Shown: positions 8,076 through 16,145 of the stretch, piece by piece
How the letters are laid out: each line of letters opens with the position of its first letter
How positions within the stretch are numbered: the first letter of the stretch is position 1
Source: Spirochaetota bacterium
GTDB taxonomy: Bacteria; Spirochaetota; UBA4802; UBA5550
DNA length: 33,937 nt
Direction of reading: 5' to 3'
Assembly: GCA_003246895.1 (NCBI GenBank)
Contig: QKCL01000042.1
Span: 1-33,937 of the forward strand
Translations under genes and position numbers: made by a program
The notes under the pieces: generated by a model
The model's input: the letters and a program-made list of their open reading frames with translations, nothing else
What the model was told of the DNA's origin: nothing
Database searches by the model: none

Positions 8076-9437
8076 ATGTCTGATGTTTTAATGAAAAGTG
8101 TTTCCGGAATAAGGGGAATTGTAGGCCGGGGAATGGATATCGGTCTTATTAACCAGACGGCTGGAGCCATGGCTTCTTTTACTAAAAAAGGTAAGATCGT
8201 TGTGGGCAGAGACAGCAGGCCGACCGGTGCTGCTATCTCCATGAATTTGATTTCCGCTCTTAATCTTATGGGGTGTGATGTAATTGATCTGGGCATTGTT
8301 CCCACACCTACAGTTCAGATTATGGTTGAAGAACTGAAGGCTCATGCGGGGATAATAGTCTCTGCGTCGCATAATCCGGTAGAATGGAATGCCTTTAAAC
8401 TGGTTAATTCTTCCGGAACTTTTTTCAGTCCGTCAGAAGTTAACCGTTTTTTTAAGTTAATGGAAAAATTTTATAAGACAGATACATGGGATAAGGTCGG
8501 TTCATGTGTTTTTAACACGGATTCAGCTTCTGTGCACATTGATAAAATATTAAGTCTTGTCGATGTTAAGCGTATTAAAAAATGTAAGTTTAAAGTGGCG
8601 CTTGATTCAGTAAACGGAGCAGGTTCCCTTATTACACAGACTCTTCTGGAGAAGCTGGGGTGTTTCGTTGTTCCGATAAACTGTGTTCCTGATGGAATAT
8701 TTCCCAGAGGCGCTGAACCGTTGCCTGAGAATTTACATTTACTCTCTGAAGTGGTCAAAAAGGAGAAGGCGCATATAGGTTTTGCCCAGGATCCTGATGC
8801 TGACAGACTTGCCATTGTGGACGAGACTGGATCTCCTCTTGGAGAGGAGTATACGGTTACACTTGCAGTTGATCATATACTTGCACGAAAAAAAGGCTCT
8901 GTTATTGCCAATATGTCCACAACTAAAGCAGTAGAGTTAGTTTCTGAAAAACATGGAGTTCCTTTTAAAAGGTCAAAGGTCGGAGAGATTAATGTCGTGG
9001 AGCTTATGAAAAAAGAATCTGCGGTAATTGGAGGAGAGGGTAACGGCGGTGTTATCTCTCCCGATGTACATTACGGCAGAGACAGTCTTGTTGGTATTGC
9101 ATATATACTTGAAATGATGGCGGAACGCAGGTTGTCTGTTTCCGGTTTAAAAAAATCAATGCCTGAATTTTATATGAAGAAAGGGAAAGTAACTCTTGGA
9201 AAAGGAGTTTCTGAAACAGCTATTTTAGAAAAAATAATGGGCCTCTATAAGTCAGAGAGTCTTTCGAGAGCAGATGGATTAAGGATTGATTTCATTAATG
9301 ATCAGAACTACAAAGGTTCATGGGTTCATTTGAGGTCATCTAATACTGAGCCGATTTTCAGAATAATTGCTGAATCCGATGCTCAAGATAAAACAGAAAA
9401 AATATTCATCGAATTTCAGAAACTTATCAAAAAATAA
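8076..9437 (+). CDS. Phosphoglucosamine mutase / phosphomannomutase family protein (GlmM-like)
   Basis: This is an alpha-D-phosphohexomutase of 453 residues, the normal size. It moves phosphate between C1 and C6 of a hexose or glucosamine phosphate, feeding cell-wall or surface-glycan precursors. The catalytic serine is Ser98 in SASHNP. The metal-binding loop is DPDADR at 239-244, with Pro in the place of the more usual Gly. The sugar-binding loop EGNGG and the C-terminal phosphate-binding loop RSSNTEP are present. The sequence is of the archaeal/Bacteroides GlmM-ManB type, so GlmM activity is likely but phosphomannomutase is not excluded. The Shine-Dalgarno AGGAG lies inside the end of secA, and a strong terminator follows. 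Confidence 0.9.
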   Translation: MSDVLMKSVSGIRGIVGRGMDIGLINQTAGAMASFTKKGKIVVGRDSRPTGAAISMNLISALNLMGCDVIDLGIVPTPTVQIMVEELKAHAGIIVSASHNPVEWNAFKLVNSSGTFFSPSEVNRFFKLMEKFYKTDTWDKVGSCVFNTDSASVHIDKILSLVDVKRIKKCKFKVALDSVNGAGSLITQTLLEKLGCFVVPINCVPDGIFPRGAEPLPENLHLLSEVVKKEKAHIGFAQDPDADRLAIVDETGSPLGEEYTVTLAVDHILARKKGSVIANMSTTKAVELVSEKHGVPFKRSKVGEINVVELMKKESAVIGGEGNGGVISPDVHYGRDSLVGIAYILEMMAERRLSVSGLKKSMPEFYMKKGKVTLGKGVSETAILEKIMGLYKSESLSRADGLRIDFINDQNYKGSWVHLRSSNTEPIFRIIAESDAQDKTEKIFIEFQKLIKK

Positions 9438-9466
9438 AACCGGCGTTAGTGCCGGTTTTATTTTTT
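9436..9466. terminator. Bidirectional intrinsic terminator between the GlmM-like gene and the CaCA exchanger gene
   Basis: A nine-base stem AAAACCGGC (9436-9444) pairs with GCCGGTTTT (9451-9459) around the loop GTTAGT. A T-run follows on the plus strand and an A-run precedes it, so it works in both directions. It begins within the stop codon of the plus-strand gene and faces the convergent minus-strand gene. Confidence 0.9.
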
Positions 9467-9494
9467 GATATAATATTCAGGTGAAAAAGATTAA

Positions 9495-10445
9495 CTAACC
9501 TTTTGCAAAAATTATAAGATAACTTATCAGGCTCAATAGAAGAAGCAGCGCCCCTTCAATTCGTGAAATCCTGTAATTTCTCCTCATGAAAATCAGAACA
9601 ACGAATGCCATGATGCATAAAATGTAAATAGAAGTCAGTGATTCCCTGGCAAGGCTTAGCGGCCTGAGGATTCCTGCAATGCCCAATACACCGAGAATGT
9701 TAAAAATGTTGCTTCCGATCAGGTTGCCGGCAGACATGCCGTGTCTTCCTTTCATTACCGCTGCGATTGATGTTGCCATTTCAGGAGACGATGTGCCCAT
9801 GGCTACAATGGTAACTCCGATAATCCACTCTGATAATCCTGCGGACCTTGCGATAAAGGTTGAGGAATCTACCAGGTAGTGCCCTCCGGCTATAACTGCA
9901 GCTATGCTGAGTGGAAGTATGATGTAGTCCGCTATACGCGCCTTGTGATGCGGTATTTCTTCGTCCGGCATTTCCCTCTTTATAAAGAGATAGAGCAGAT
10001 AAAGAATAAGGAGGATTATGAAAACAAGGGCCTCATAAAAGTCCAGTCTAAGATCGTGAAGGAACACAAGAAGTAAGAGGGAGATACAGAGCATGAATAC
10101 ACCGTCTCTGTATACAAGGTTACGTGAGGTTTTTATACCAGCAATCAGCGCAACAAGGCCAAGAATAAAACCTGTATTAAAAATATTTGATCCCACAATG
10201 TTGCCGACAGATATTGATGCCTGGTTTTTAAGCGAAGCAGAAACAGTAACCGCAAACTCAGGTGCGGATGTTCCAAAGGCCACAACTGTCAGGCCTATTA
10301 CAAGATCAGAAATTCCGAATCTGCCAGCTATAACAGAAGCTGAATCAACCAGAAAGTCCGCTCCCTTCCATAACAGACCAATTGAAAAGAGGAGGAGAAT
10401 TATATTAAACAACAGCCCCTGTGAAAGTTCTGCCAGCATACTCAA
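9495..10445 (-). CDS. CaCA-family sodium/calcium exchanger (YrbG type)
   Basis: This is an integral membrane cation/Ca2+ exchanger of about 316 residues with ten or so hydrophobic segments. It has the two inverted alpha-repeats of the family: GTSAPEFAV followed by GNIVGSNIFN in the first half, and GTSSPEMAT followed by GNLIGSNIFN in the second. These Glu- and Asn-containing motifs form the ion site. Ca2+ extrusion driven by Na+ or H+ is the expected role. The start may be TTG at 10445, six bases after GGAGAG and overlapping the previous stop (TTGA), or ATG at 10439. It is the last gene of a slyD-oxidoreductase-exchanger operon. Confidence 0.92.
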   Translation of the reverse strand: MSMLAELSQGLLFNIILLLFSIGLLWKGADFLVDSASVIAGRFGISDLVIGLTVVAFGTSAPEFAVTVSASLKNQASISVGNIVGSNIFNTGFILGLVALIAGIKTSRNLVYRDGVFMLCISLLLLVFLHDLRLDFYEALVFIILLILYLLYLFIKREMPDEEIPHHKARIADYIILPLSIAAVIAGGHYLVDSSTFIARSAGLSEWIIGVTIVAMGTSSPEMATSIAAVMKGRHGMSAGNLIGSNIFNILGVLGIAGILRPLSLARESLTSIYILCIMAFVVLIFMRRNYRISRIEGALLLLLSLISYLIIFAKG

Positions 10446-11440
10446 TCTATACTCTCCGGAATACCTGATTTTAATGACCTGTAAGCGGCCTCAACAGTCT
10501 TGAATTCTGTAACTATCTGTTCAAGTGACGGTGTCCATGGTCTGTTATCCATATAGTCAGCAATGAATGATCTTATCATGGACTTGTATCCAAGAAAATC
10601 ACTGAATTTCCCCAGAAATTTTTTCTTTTTTCTGCCGTAAACAGAGGTGAATATTCCGTTGCTTTCGAAAGTAATCACTCCATCGGTACCGAATATTTTT
10701 GAAAGTCCTATCCCCTTGTAGCGGTTTTTTATATACCATGAATGGAAAAGTTTACCCACTGAACCGTTTTCAAATTTTATCATAACTGTCAGTGAATCTT
10801 CAAATGGAATGTTTGTATTATATTCCACTTCAGGTTTATATGCAATTGCCGTGACCGGTTTCGAGTCTGCAAGTGTTACGAGAAGGTTTACCCAGTGCAC
10901 TCCTCCTTCCAGAAGAGCACCTCCGCCCATGAGTTCCGGATCACTTCTCCACCCCTTTATTTCGTCCCTGTTGTATTTGTTAACTTCAAGGAACATGGGT
11001 TTGCCAATGAGCCCCTTTTGGATCGAGTCTTTAATTCCTGAAACAAATGCTTTATACAGGTAGTTTTCCGCAACAGTACACCTGACCCTGTATTTTTTTA
11101 CTGCATCCTGAATTTTTTTTACCTCTCTCATGTTCCGGGCAATGGGTTTTTCAAGAATTATATCCTTTCCGGCTCTTGCAGCTGCTACGGCAATTTCCGC
11201 ATGAAATGCATGCGGGGTGGTTATAAAAACTATATCAACATCAGGGGAATCAAGTGCATATTCTATCTGGGAGAATGTCTTTTTCCCGGCGAATTTACTC
11301 CTGAGTTCAGCTGACTTTTTACCGTCAGTATCAAAAAAGAACAGATCAATAGTCTTGAAAAGTTTGCGGATATTTTTTGCATGGAGTGATGCGATTTTAC
11401 CGCAGCCGACAAAACATATTCCTGGTAATTTATTTGGCAT
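10442..11440 (-). CDS. Gfo/Idh/MocA-family NAD(P)-dependent oxidoreductase
   Basis: The family dehydrogenates or reduces sugars, inositols and related compounds. The 332-residue protein has a Rossmann fold with GCGKIASLH near the N-terminus, the catalytic EKPIARN motif in the position of EKP, and GGALLEGGVHWVN in the position of the conserved GGGxLxDxGxH segment. The His is kept, though Asp is Glu. The substrate cannot be inferred. The start at 11440 (MPNKLPG) is chosen because AAGAGG lies just upstream. An open frame extends to 11509 but would overlap slyD and has no ribosome site. It follows slyD by 35 bases, and its stop overlaps the start of the exchanger gene. Confidence 0.9.
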   Translation of the reverse strand: MPNKLPGICFVGCGKIASLHAKNIRKLFKTIDLFFFDTDGKKSAELRSKFAGKKTFSQIEYALDSPDVDIVFITTPHAFHAEIAVAAARAGKDIILEKPIARNMREVKKIQDAVKKYRVRCTVAENYLYKAFVSGIKDSIQKGLIGKPMFLEVNKYNRDEIKGWRSDPELMGGGALLEGGVHWVNLLVTLADSKPVTAIAYKPEVEYNTNIPFEDSLTVMIKFENGSVGKLFHSWYIKNRYKGIGLSKIFGTDGVITFESNGIFTSVYGRKKKKFLGKFSDFLGYKSMIRSFIADYMDNRPWTPSLEQIVTEFKTVEAAYRSLKSGIPESID

Positions 11441-11475
11441 ATTATCCTCTTGGTACAGGTGAGCTGCTGCATAGT

Positions 11476-12024
11476 CTAGCAGCAGCAGTTCCCTTCTGAA
11501 TCTCCACATCCACAGCCTTCGGAGTCATCTTCACAGCCGCATGATCCGCAGCCGCAACCTCCTGAAGAGTTAAGATCATCAAGCTCTTCCTGTGTGGCAT
11601 CTCTTACATCTGTAATTTCCACATCAAAATGGAGTCTCTCTCCTGCAAGCGGATGGTTTGCATCCAGGGTAACGTCGGTGTCAGTTACCTCTACTACGGT
11701 TAAAATCTGATTCATATGGCCGTCGCTTGCCTGGAGCTGCATACCCAGTTCTATATTATCAATATGTGCAAGCTGTTCACGGTCTATTTTTTTTATGAGT
11801 TCATCATATTTTATTCCGTATGCAAGTTCAGGCTCCACTGTAACATTGAATTTATCACCTGTAGATTTGCTTTCCATTTCGGATTCAAGTCCAGGAATTA
11901 TCTGGGCTGCACCATGAATATATGATAACGGAACGCTTTCTTTGGAGCTGTCGAGAACTTCTCCTGCATCATTTTTTAATGTATATTCGAAGGTTACCAC
12001 CTTGTTTTTTTCAACTTTTGACAT
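11476..12024 (-). CDS. slyD: SlyD-type FKBP peptidyl-prolyl cis-trans isomerase with a cysteine-rich tail
   Basis: The FKBP/SlyD domain starts at about residue 5 (VTFEYTLKNDAGEVLDSS) and is interrupted by the insert-in-flap chaperone domain from about residue 65 to 125, before the FKBP fold resumes with GERLHFDVEI. The last 30 residues are rich in Gly and contain nine cysteines, ending GNCCC; a metal-binding tail of this kind is known for SlyD, which delivers nickel to hydrogenase or urease. It acts as folding helper and metal store in the cytoplasm. The start has a strong Shine-Dalgarno (AAGGGG). It leads a three-gene operon. A terminator-like hairpin lies in its leader. Confidence 0.93.
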   Translation of the reverse strand: MSKVEKNKVVTFEYTLKNDAGEVLDSSKESVPLSYIHGAAQIIPGLESEMESKSTGDKFNVTVEPELAYGIKYDELIKKIDREQLAHIDNIELGMQLQASDGHMNQILTVVEVTDTDVTLDANHPLAGERLHFDVEITDVRDATQEELDDLNSSGGCGCGSCGCEDDSEGCGCGDSEGNCCC

Positions 12025-12047
12025 CTTTTTCCCCTTGGGTTTTTAAC

Positions 12048-12083
12048 AAAAAAAGATTTACCTTTACAGAAGGCAAATCTTTT
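12048..12083 (-). terminator. Intrinsic terminator-like hairpin in the slyD leader (possible attenuator)
   Basis: Read in the slyD direction, a stem of about 13 pairs with one A-C mismatch (12051-12064 with 12070-12083, five-base loop) is followed by a run of seven U residues and then the slyD Shine-Dalgarno. No minus-strand gene lies upstream for it to end, since purL diverges. It is therefore either a stop for stray antisense transcription or an attenuator of slyD. Confidence 0.55.
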
Positions 12084-12305
12084 AAGCTTAAATTTCAAAA
12101 ATATTTGATTTACTTAGTATAAACTTGTTTAAATTAATTCAAGAAGTTTTAAAAAAAAGTCGCTTTTATCTGCACCTGTCTCAATTAAAATAGACTTTTT
12201 AATGTTTTATTCTATATGTTGATTAATAAGGATGAAAGTCAGAAAAATTGTAGACAATAAGGCCTTTTTTTTTTAACAAAACCCTATATCTTACGGGAGT
12301 ATTTT
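12084..12305. other. Divergent slyD-purL regulatory gap
   Basis: This AT-rich stretch holds no gene. It should carry the purL promoter, but no clear -35/-10 pair stands out. A 12-base palindrome ATTGTAGACAAT at 12247-12258 is a possible operator. A long inverted repeat (AAAAAGTC near 12150, GACTTTTT near 12193) and a ten-T run at 12265-12274 are also present. I found no purine-riboswitch core. The purL Shine-Dalgarno GGGAG lies at 12295-12299. Confidence 0.4.
12116..12142 (-). promoter_or_regulatory. Weak promoter candidate for slyD
   Basis: On the minus strand TTGAAT (12142-12137) is followed after 15 bases by TATACT (12121-12116). The spacing is shorter than ideal. It would start transcription upstream of the leader hairpin. 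The whole region is AT-rich. Confidence 0.3.
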
Positions 12306-15302
12306 ATGTCACAGGAAAGCACTGCTAATCTAAGACTTGAAGTCTTTTATAAAAAACATGATCCAAGGGCCAATGCCATGGTTTCAAGGCTTGAAAAACT
12401 TGGGTATTCAACCGGAAGTGTCCATCTGGCTGATAACTATCTCATCAATGCTCCACTTGATGATGAATCTTCTTTGAAAATATCTGAAATGCTTGTTAAC
12501 CCTGTAATTCAGGATGTATTCATAAACCGTTGCTATGTTCCGGAAAAATTCAGTTATGCAGTAGAGGTTGGATTTCTGCCGGGGGTTACGGATAATATTT
12601 CCCACACTGTACGTGAATCTGTTGAGGATCTCTTAAAAACTGAGCTTGACCATGAAAAATCGGTTTTCTGTACCATTTCATATTTTTTTGAAGATATCGA
12701 CAGGGATGCTGCCTGTAAAATTGCTGCTGAACTGTATAATCCTCTCATTCAGAGGGTGAAAATTCTTTCAAAGGATGAATTTCTGCAGAATAAAGGGTTT
12801 GGATATTCAATACCAGTTGTGAAAATATCCGACCGCATGACAGCGGACATCATAGATCTGAATATCCCTGAAGATGAACTGATCTCTATGGGCAAGGACG
12901 GAATACCTGACAGTGACGGCACCAGAAGGGGGCCGCTTGCCCTGGACCTTCTTTCCATGGAGACAATAAAAGACTACTATGATAATGTTGAAAAGAGAAA
13001 GCCAACGGATATTGAAATCGAATCCATTGCCCAGACATGGAGCGAACACTGCAAGCACACAATATTCGCTTCCGCAATTGATGATGATATCCCTGAAGGC
13101 ATTTATAAGACTTTTATCCGCGAGGCTACCAGAAAAATCAGGAAGGACAAGGGGGCAGCCGATTTCTGTGTTTCCGTATTTACCGATAATGCCGGCGGAA
13201 TCAGATTCGATGACAACTATATTGTTTCAGATAAGGTTGAGACCCATAACAGCCCCAGTGCCCTGGATCCATTCGGCGGTGCCATTACAGGTATAGTTGG
13301 GGTAAACAGGGATGAAATTGGTTTCGGTATGGGGGCAAAACCCATAGCCAACCGTTACGGATACTGCTTTGCTGACCCTGAAGATGAGAAACCTCTCTAT
13401 AAAAATAAAACGGAAGATTCAAAACTGCTTTCACCAAGAAGAATAATGGAGGGAGTTGTTCAGGGGGTAAATGCGGGTGGTAATACTTCAGGAATTCCCA
13501 CTCCCCAGGGTTTTATATTTTTTGACAAGAGGTATAAGGGGAAACCGCTTGTTTTTGTCGGAACAATAGGACTCATTCCAAATGAAGTGAACGGCCAGCC
13601 TTCAGTTCAGAAAAAGGCCATGGCAGGTGACTATGTTGTAATGGTGGGCGGACGTGTAGGGCGTGACGGTATTCACGGCGCGACTTTTTCATCTGAGGCC
13701 CTGACCTCCGGAAGCCCGGCCACTGCGGTTCAGATAGGGGACCCCATAACACAGAAAAAGTTCTCAGATGCAATTGTGAAGGAGGCACGTGACCGAAATC
13801 TTTATAATTCCATAACTGATAACGGTGCCGGAGGGCTTTCCTGTTCAGTTGCGGAGATGGCGAAGGAGAGCGGCGGATTTGTGGTGGATCTTGAAAAGGT
13901 TCCGCTCAAGTATCCGGGACTTGCGCCATGGCAGATATGGATAAGTGAGTCCCAGGAGAGGATGACACTTTCTGTTTCAAAGGATAAAATTGATGAATTC
14001 ATCTCCCTCATGAAAAAGAGAGGGGTGGAAGCCACTGTAATCGGGGAGTTTAACGACACAACCAGGGCAGTGGTTAAATATAATGGTAAAGAGATATTTA
14101 ATCTGGATATGGATTTTCTTCATGACGGACTTCCCAAACGCACACTCTATACCAGTGATATAAACAGTAATAATCCTGAGTATTTATATGATGAGCCATC
14201 AGATCACGGTAAGGTGCTTTCTGACATGCTTGCAAGGCTTAATCTCTGCAGCTTCGAATTTATAACAAGTCAGTACGATTATGAGGTCCAGGCAAATTCA
14301 GCAGTGAAGCCGCTCCAGGGAAAGGGAAGGGTAAACGGAAATGTCTCTGTAATAAAGCCGGTTCTCAATTCTCCAAGGGGAGTAGTCCTTTCACAGGGGC
14401 TTTATCCGACATACAGTGATCTTGATACATACTGGATGGCCGCATGTGCAATAGACACTGCGATCAGAAATGCCATCTCTGCCGGTGCGAGCCTTGATCA
14501 TCTTGCCATACTTGATAATTTTTGCTGGTGTGATTCGAATAACCCTGAGAGACTTGGGCAGCTGAAAAAATCCGGCCAGGCATGTTATGATTTTGCAGTG
14601 GCTTACGGTACACCGTTCATATCCGGAAAGGACAGCATGTTCAATGACTTTAAGGGATATGATGAAAACTTCAAAGAGGTTGAGATCTCCATACCTCCGA
14701 CTCTTCTGATATCGTCAATTGGTGTTGTTGAGGATGTGCTGAAATGCCAGACCATGGATTTTAAATTCGGGGGAGACCTCATATATATTGTGGGAGAAAC
14801 TTCACGAGAGCTCGGTGGTTCTGAATATTCACTTTACAGGGGTGAGGCTGACGGGATTGAAGGCTTTGTGGGAGAAAATGTTCCCCAGGTGGACAGTGTA
14901 ATAAATAAAAAAATCTATACTGCAGTAGAAAGGGCAATAAAATCCGGTCTTGTTTCATCATCGACAAGTATTGAGCGCGGAGGTCTTGCTGTAGCTCTGG
15001 CAAAATCTTCAATTTCCGGCGGACTTGGTGTAAGAATTGACCTGAAAGATGTTGCCGTTTCCGGGACTCTCAGGGATGATGAACTGCTCTATTCGGAGTC
15101 TCAGGGCCGGCTGGTTCTTACCGTGGCTCCTGATAAAAAGACGGATTTTGAAAAGGCCTTTAGCGGTGTTTCCATCTCCATGATAGGTAATGTATCAGAA
15201 GATGAAGCCTTTGTCGTGAAAGGGCAGAAAGGGTCTACAATCATAGTGAGTGAAGTTAGAAGCCTGAATGAAAGTTACAGAAAAACATTAGGAAAGTATT
15301 GA
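12306..15302 (+). CDS. purL: Phosphoribosylformylglycinamidine synthase, synthetase subunit with fused N-terminal PurS-like domains
   Basis: PurL makes FGAM from FGAR, ATP and glutamine-derived ammonia, the fourth step of purine synthesis. At 998 residues it is longer than the small PurL (about 740) and shorter than the large one (about 1300). Residues about 8-160 look like two PurS-like modules; the second contains LPGVTDNISHTVRES. The catalytic body has THNSPSALDPFGGA, GRDGIHGATFSS and DNGAGGLSCSVAEMA. The C-terminal glutaminase of large PurL is missing and is encoded as a separate gene directly downstream. The gene therefore combines PurS and PurL but not PurQ. Confidence 0.95.
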   Translation: MSQESTANLRLEVFYKKHDPRANAMVSRLEKLGYSTGSVHLADNYLINAPLDDESSLKISEMLVNPVIQDVFINRCYVPEKFSYAVEVGFLPGVTDNISHTVRESVEDLLKTELDHEKSVFCTISYFFEDIDRDAACKIAAELYNPLIQRVKILSKDEFLQNKGFGYSIPVVKISDRMTADIIDLNIPEDELISMGKDGIPDSDGTRRGPLALDLLSMETIKDYYDNVEKRKPTDIEIESIAQTWSEHCKHTIFASAIDDDIPEGIYKTFIREATRKIRKDKGAADFCVSVFTDNAGGIRFDDNYIVSDKVETHNSPSALDPFGGAITGIVGVNRDEIGFGMGAKPIANRYGYCFADPEDEKPLYKNKTEDSKLLSPRRIMEGVVQGVNAGGNTSGIPTPQGFIFFDKRYKGKPLVFVGTIGLIPNEVNGQPSVQKKAMAGDYVVMVGGRVGRDGIHGATFSSEALTSGSPATAVQIGDPITQKKFSDAIVKEARDRNLYNSITDNGAGGLSCSVAEMAKESGGFVVDLEKVPLKYPGLAPWQIWISESQERMTLSVSKDKIDEFISLMKKRGVEATVIGEFNDTTRAVVKYNGKEIFNLDMDFLHDGLPKRTLYTSDINSNNPEYLYDEPSDHGKVLSDMLARLNLCSFEFITSQYDYEVQANSAVKPLQGKGRVNGNVSVIKPVLNSPRGVVLSQGLYPTYSDLDTYWMAACAIDTAIRNAISAGASLDHLAILDNFCWCDSNNPERLGQLKKSGQACYDFAVAYGTPFISGKDSMFNDFKGYDENFKEVEISIPPTLLISSIGVVEDVLKCQTMDFKFGGDLIYIVGETSRELGGSEYSLYRGEADGIEGFVGENVPQVDSVINKKIYTAVERAIKSGLVSSSTSIERGGLAVALAKSSISGGLGVRIDLKDVAVSGTLRDDELLYSESQGRLVLTVAPDKKTDFEKAFSGVSISMIGNVSEDEAFVVKGQKGSTIIVSEVRSLNESYRKTLGKY

Positions 15303-15309
15303 GGGTAAT

Positions 15310-16128
15310 ATGAGTACATCAAAACCAAAGGTCTTAGTTCTTACGGGATTTGGAATCAATTGTGATGAGGAGACTGCATATGCATTTCAGATATGCGGAG
15401 GAGATCCTTACATAATACATATAAACGATCTTATCGAGAACAGAAGTATTATTTCCCAGTTTCAGATCCTGATGTTTCCGGGGGGATTCTCATACGGAGA
15501 TGATACCGGAAGCGGGAAGGCATTTGCAAATAGAATAAAAAATAATTTAATGGATGAGATCAGTAGCTTCATCGAAAGAGATACGCTCGTTCTGGGAATC
15601 TGCAACGGTTTTCAGGTACTCACAAATCTCGGAATTGTTCCGGACCTCGGGAACCGATTTGAGGGGAAAGCGGAAGTTGCACTCGAGCATAACAATACAT
15701 TCAGGTATCAGTGCAGGTGGGTTGACCTCAATGTTAATCCTGATTCTCCTTCAGTATTTACAAAGGGCATCGAAAAGCTTCATATTCCAATAGCCCATGG
15801 AGAGGGTAATTTCTTTACAGAAGCTGATGTTCTTCAGCGAATTGAGGAGATGAATCTTGTTGCAATGAGGTATGCCGGTAAAGACGGAAAACCTGCTGAA
15901 GGGAAATTTCCGGATAATCCGAACGGTTCCCTGAATGACATCGCGTCAATATGCAGCCCAAATGGAAGAATAATGGGAATGATGCCGCATCCGGAAAGGG
16001 GCATGTTCTTTACTCAGCGCGATGACTGGACCTATCTTCTTGAGAAATATAAGAGAACCGGCCAGGAAGTTCCTGAGTACAGTGACGGTATAAAGATTTT
16101 TCAGAATGCCATAAATTATTTTAAATAG
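15310..16128 (+). CDS. purQ: FGAM synthase glutamine amidotransferase subunit PurQ
   Basis: PurQ releases ammonia from glutamine for PurL. It is a class I amidotransferase of 272 residues, longer than the usual 225-residue PurQ and closer to the glutaminase domain of large PurL. The nucleophile is Cys98 in LGICNGFQ. His227 and Glu229 in MPHPERG complete the triad. FPGGFSYGDD and HGEGNF are also typical. The ATG follows the purL stop by seven bases, and the Shine-Dalgarno GAGGG overlaps that stop codon, so the two subunits are probably made in step. Confidence 0.96.
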   Translation: MSTSKPKVLVLTGFGINCDEETAYAFQICGGDPYIIHINDLIENRSIISQFQILMFPGGFSYGDDTGSGKAFANRIKNNLMDEISSFIERDTLVLGICNGFQVLTNLGIVPDLGNRFEGKAEVALEHNNTFRYQCRWVDLNVNPDSPSVFTKGIEKLHIPIAHGEGNFFTEADVLQRIEEMNLVAMRYAGKDGKPAEGKFPDNPNGSLNDIASICSPNGRIMGMMPHPERGMFFTQRDDWTYLLEKYKRTGQEVPEYSDGIKIFQNAINYFK

Positions 16129-16145
16129 CCATAGAGGATGTCATA

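Noticed and set aside
7588-8305. Long open frames of 137 and 147 codons antisense to the end of secA and the start of the mutase gene
   Set aside because: They are mirror images of strong coding sequence, with no ribosome sites and no recognisable protein; the plus-strand genes show intact family motifs throughout.
10093-10503. 136-codon plus-strand frame across the CaCA exchanger
   Set aside because: The minus strand encodes a complete CaCA exchanger with both alpha-repeats; the plus-strand translation has no family character.
11441-11509. Longer N-terminus of the Gfo/Idh dehydrogenase starting at 11509
   Set aside because: It would overlap slyD, has no ribosome site and adds residues not found in the family; the start at 11440 has AAGAGG upstream and begins just before the Rossmann fold.
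12084-12305. Purine riboswitch before purL
   Set aside because: I looked for a three-way junction with the conserved loop and junction bases and did not find one; the pairings present are AT-rich and simple.
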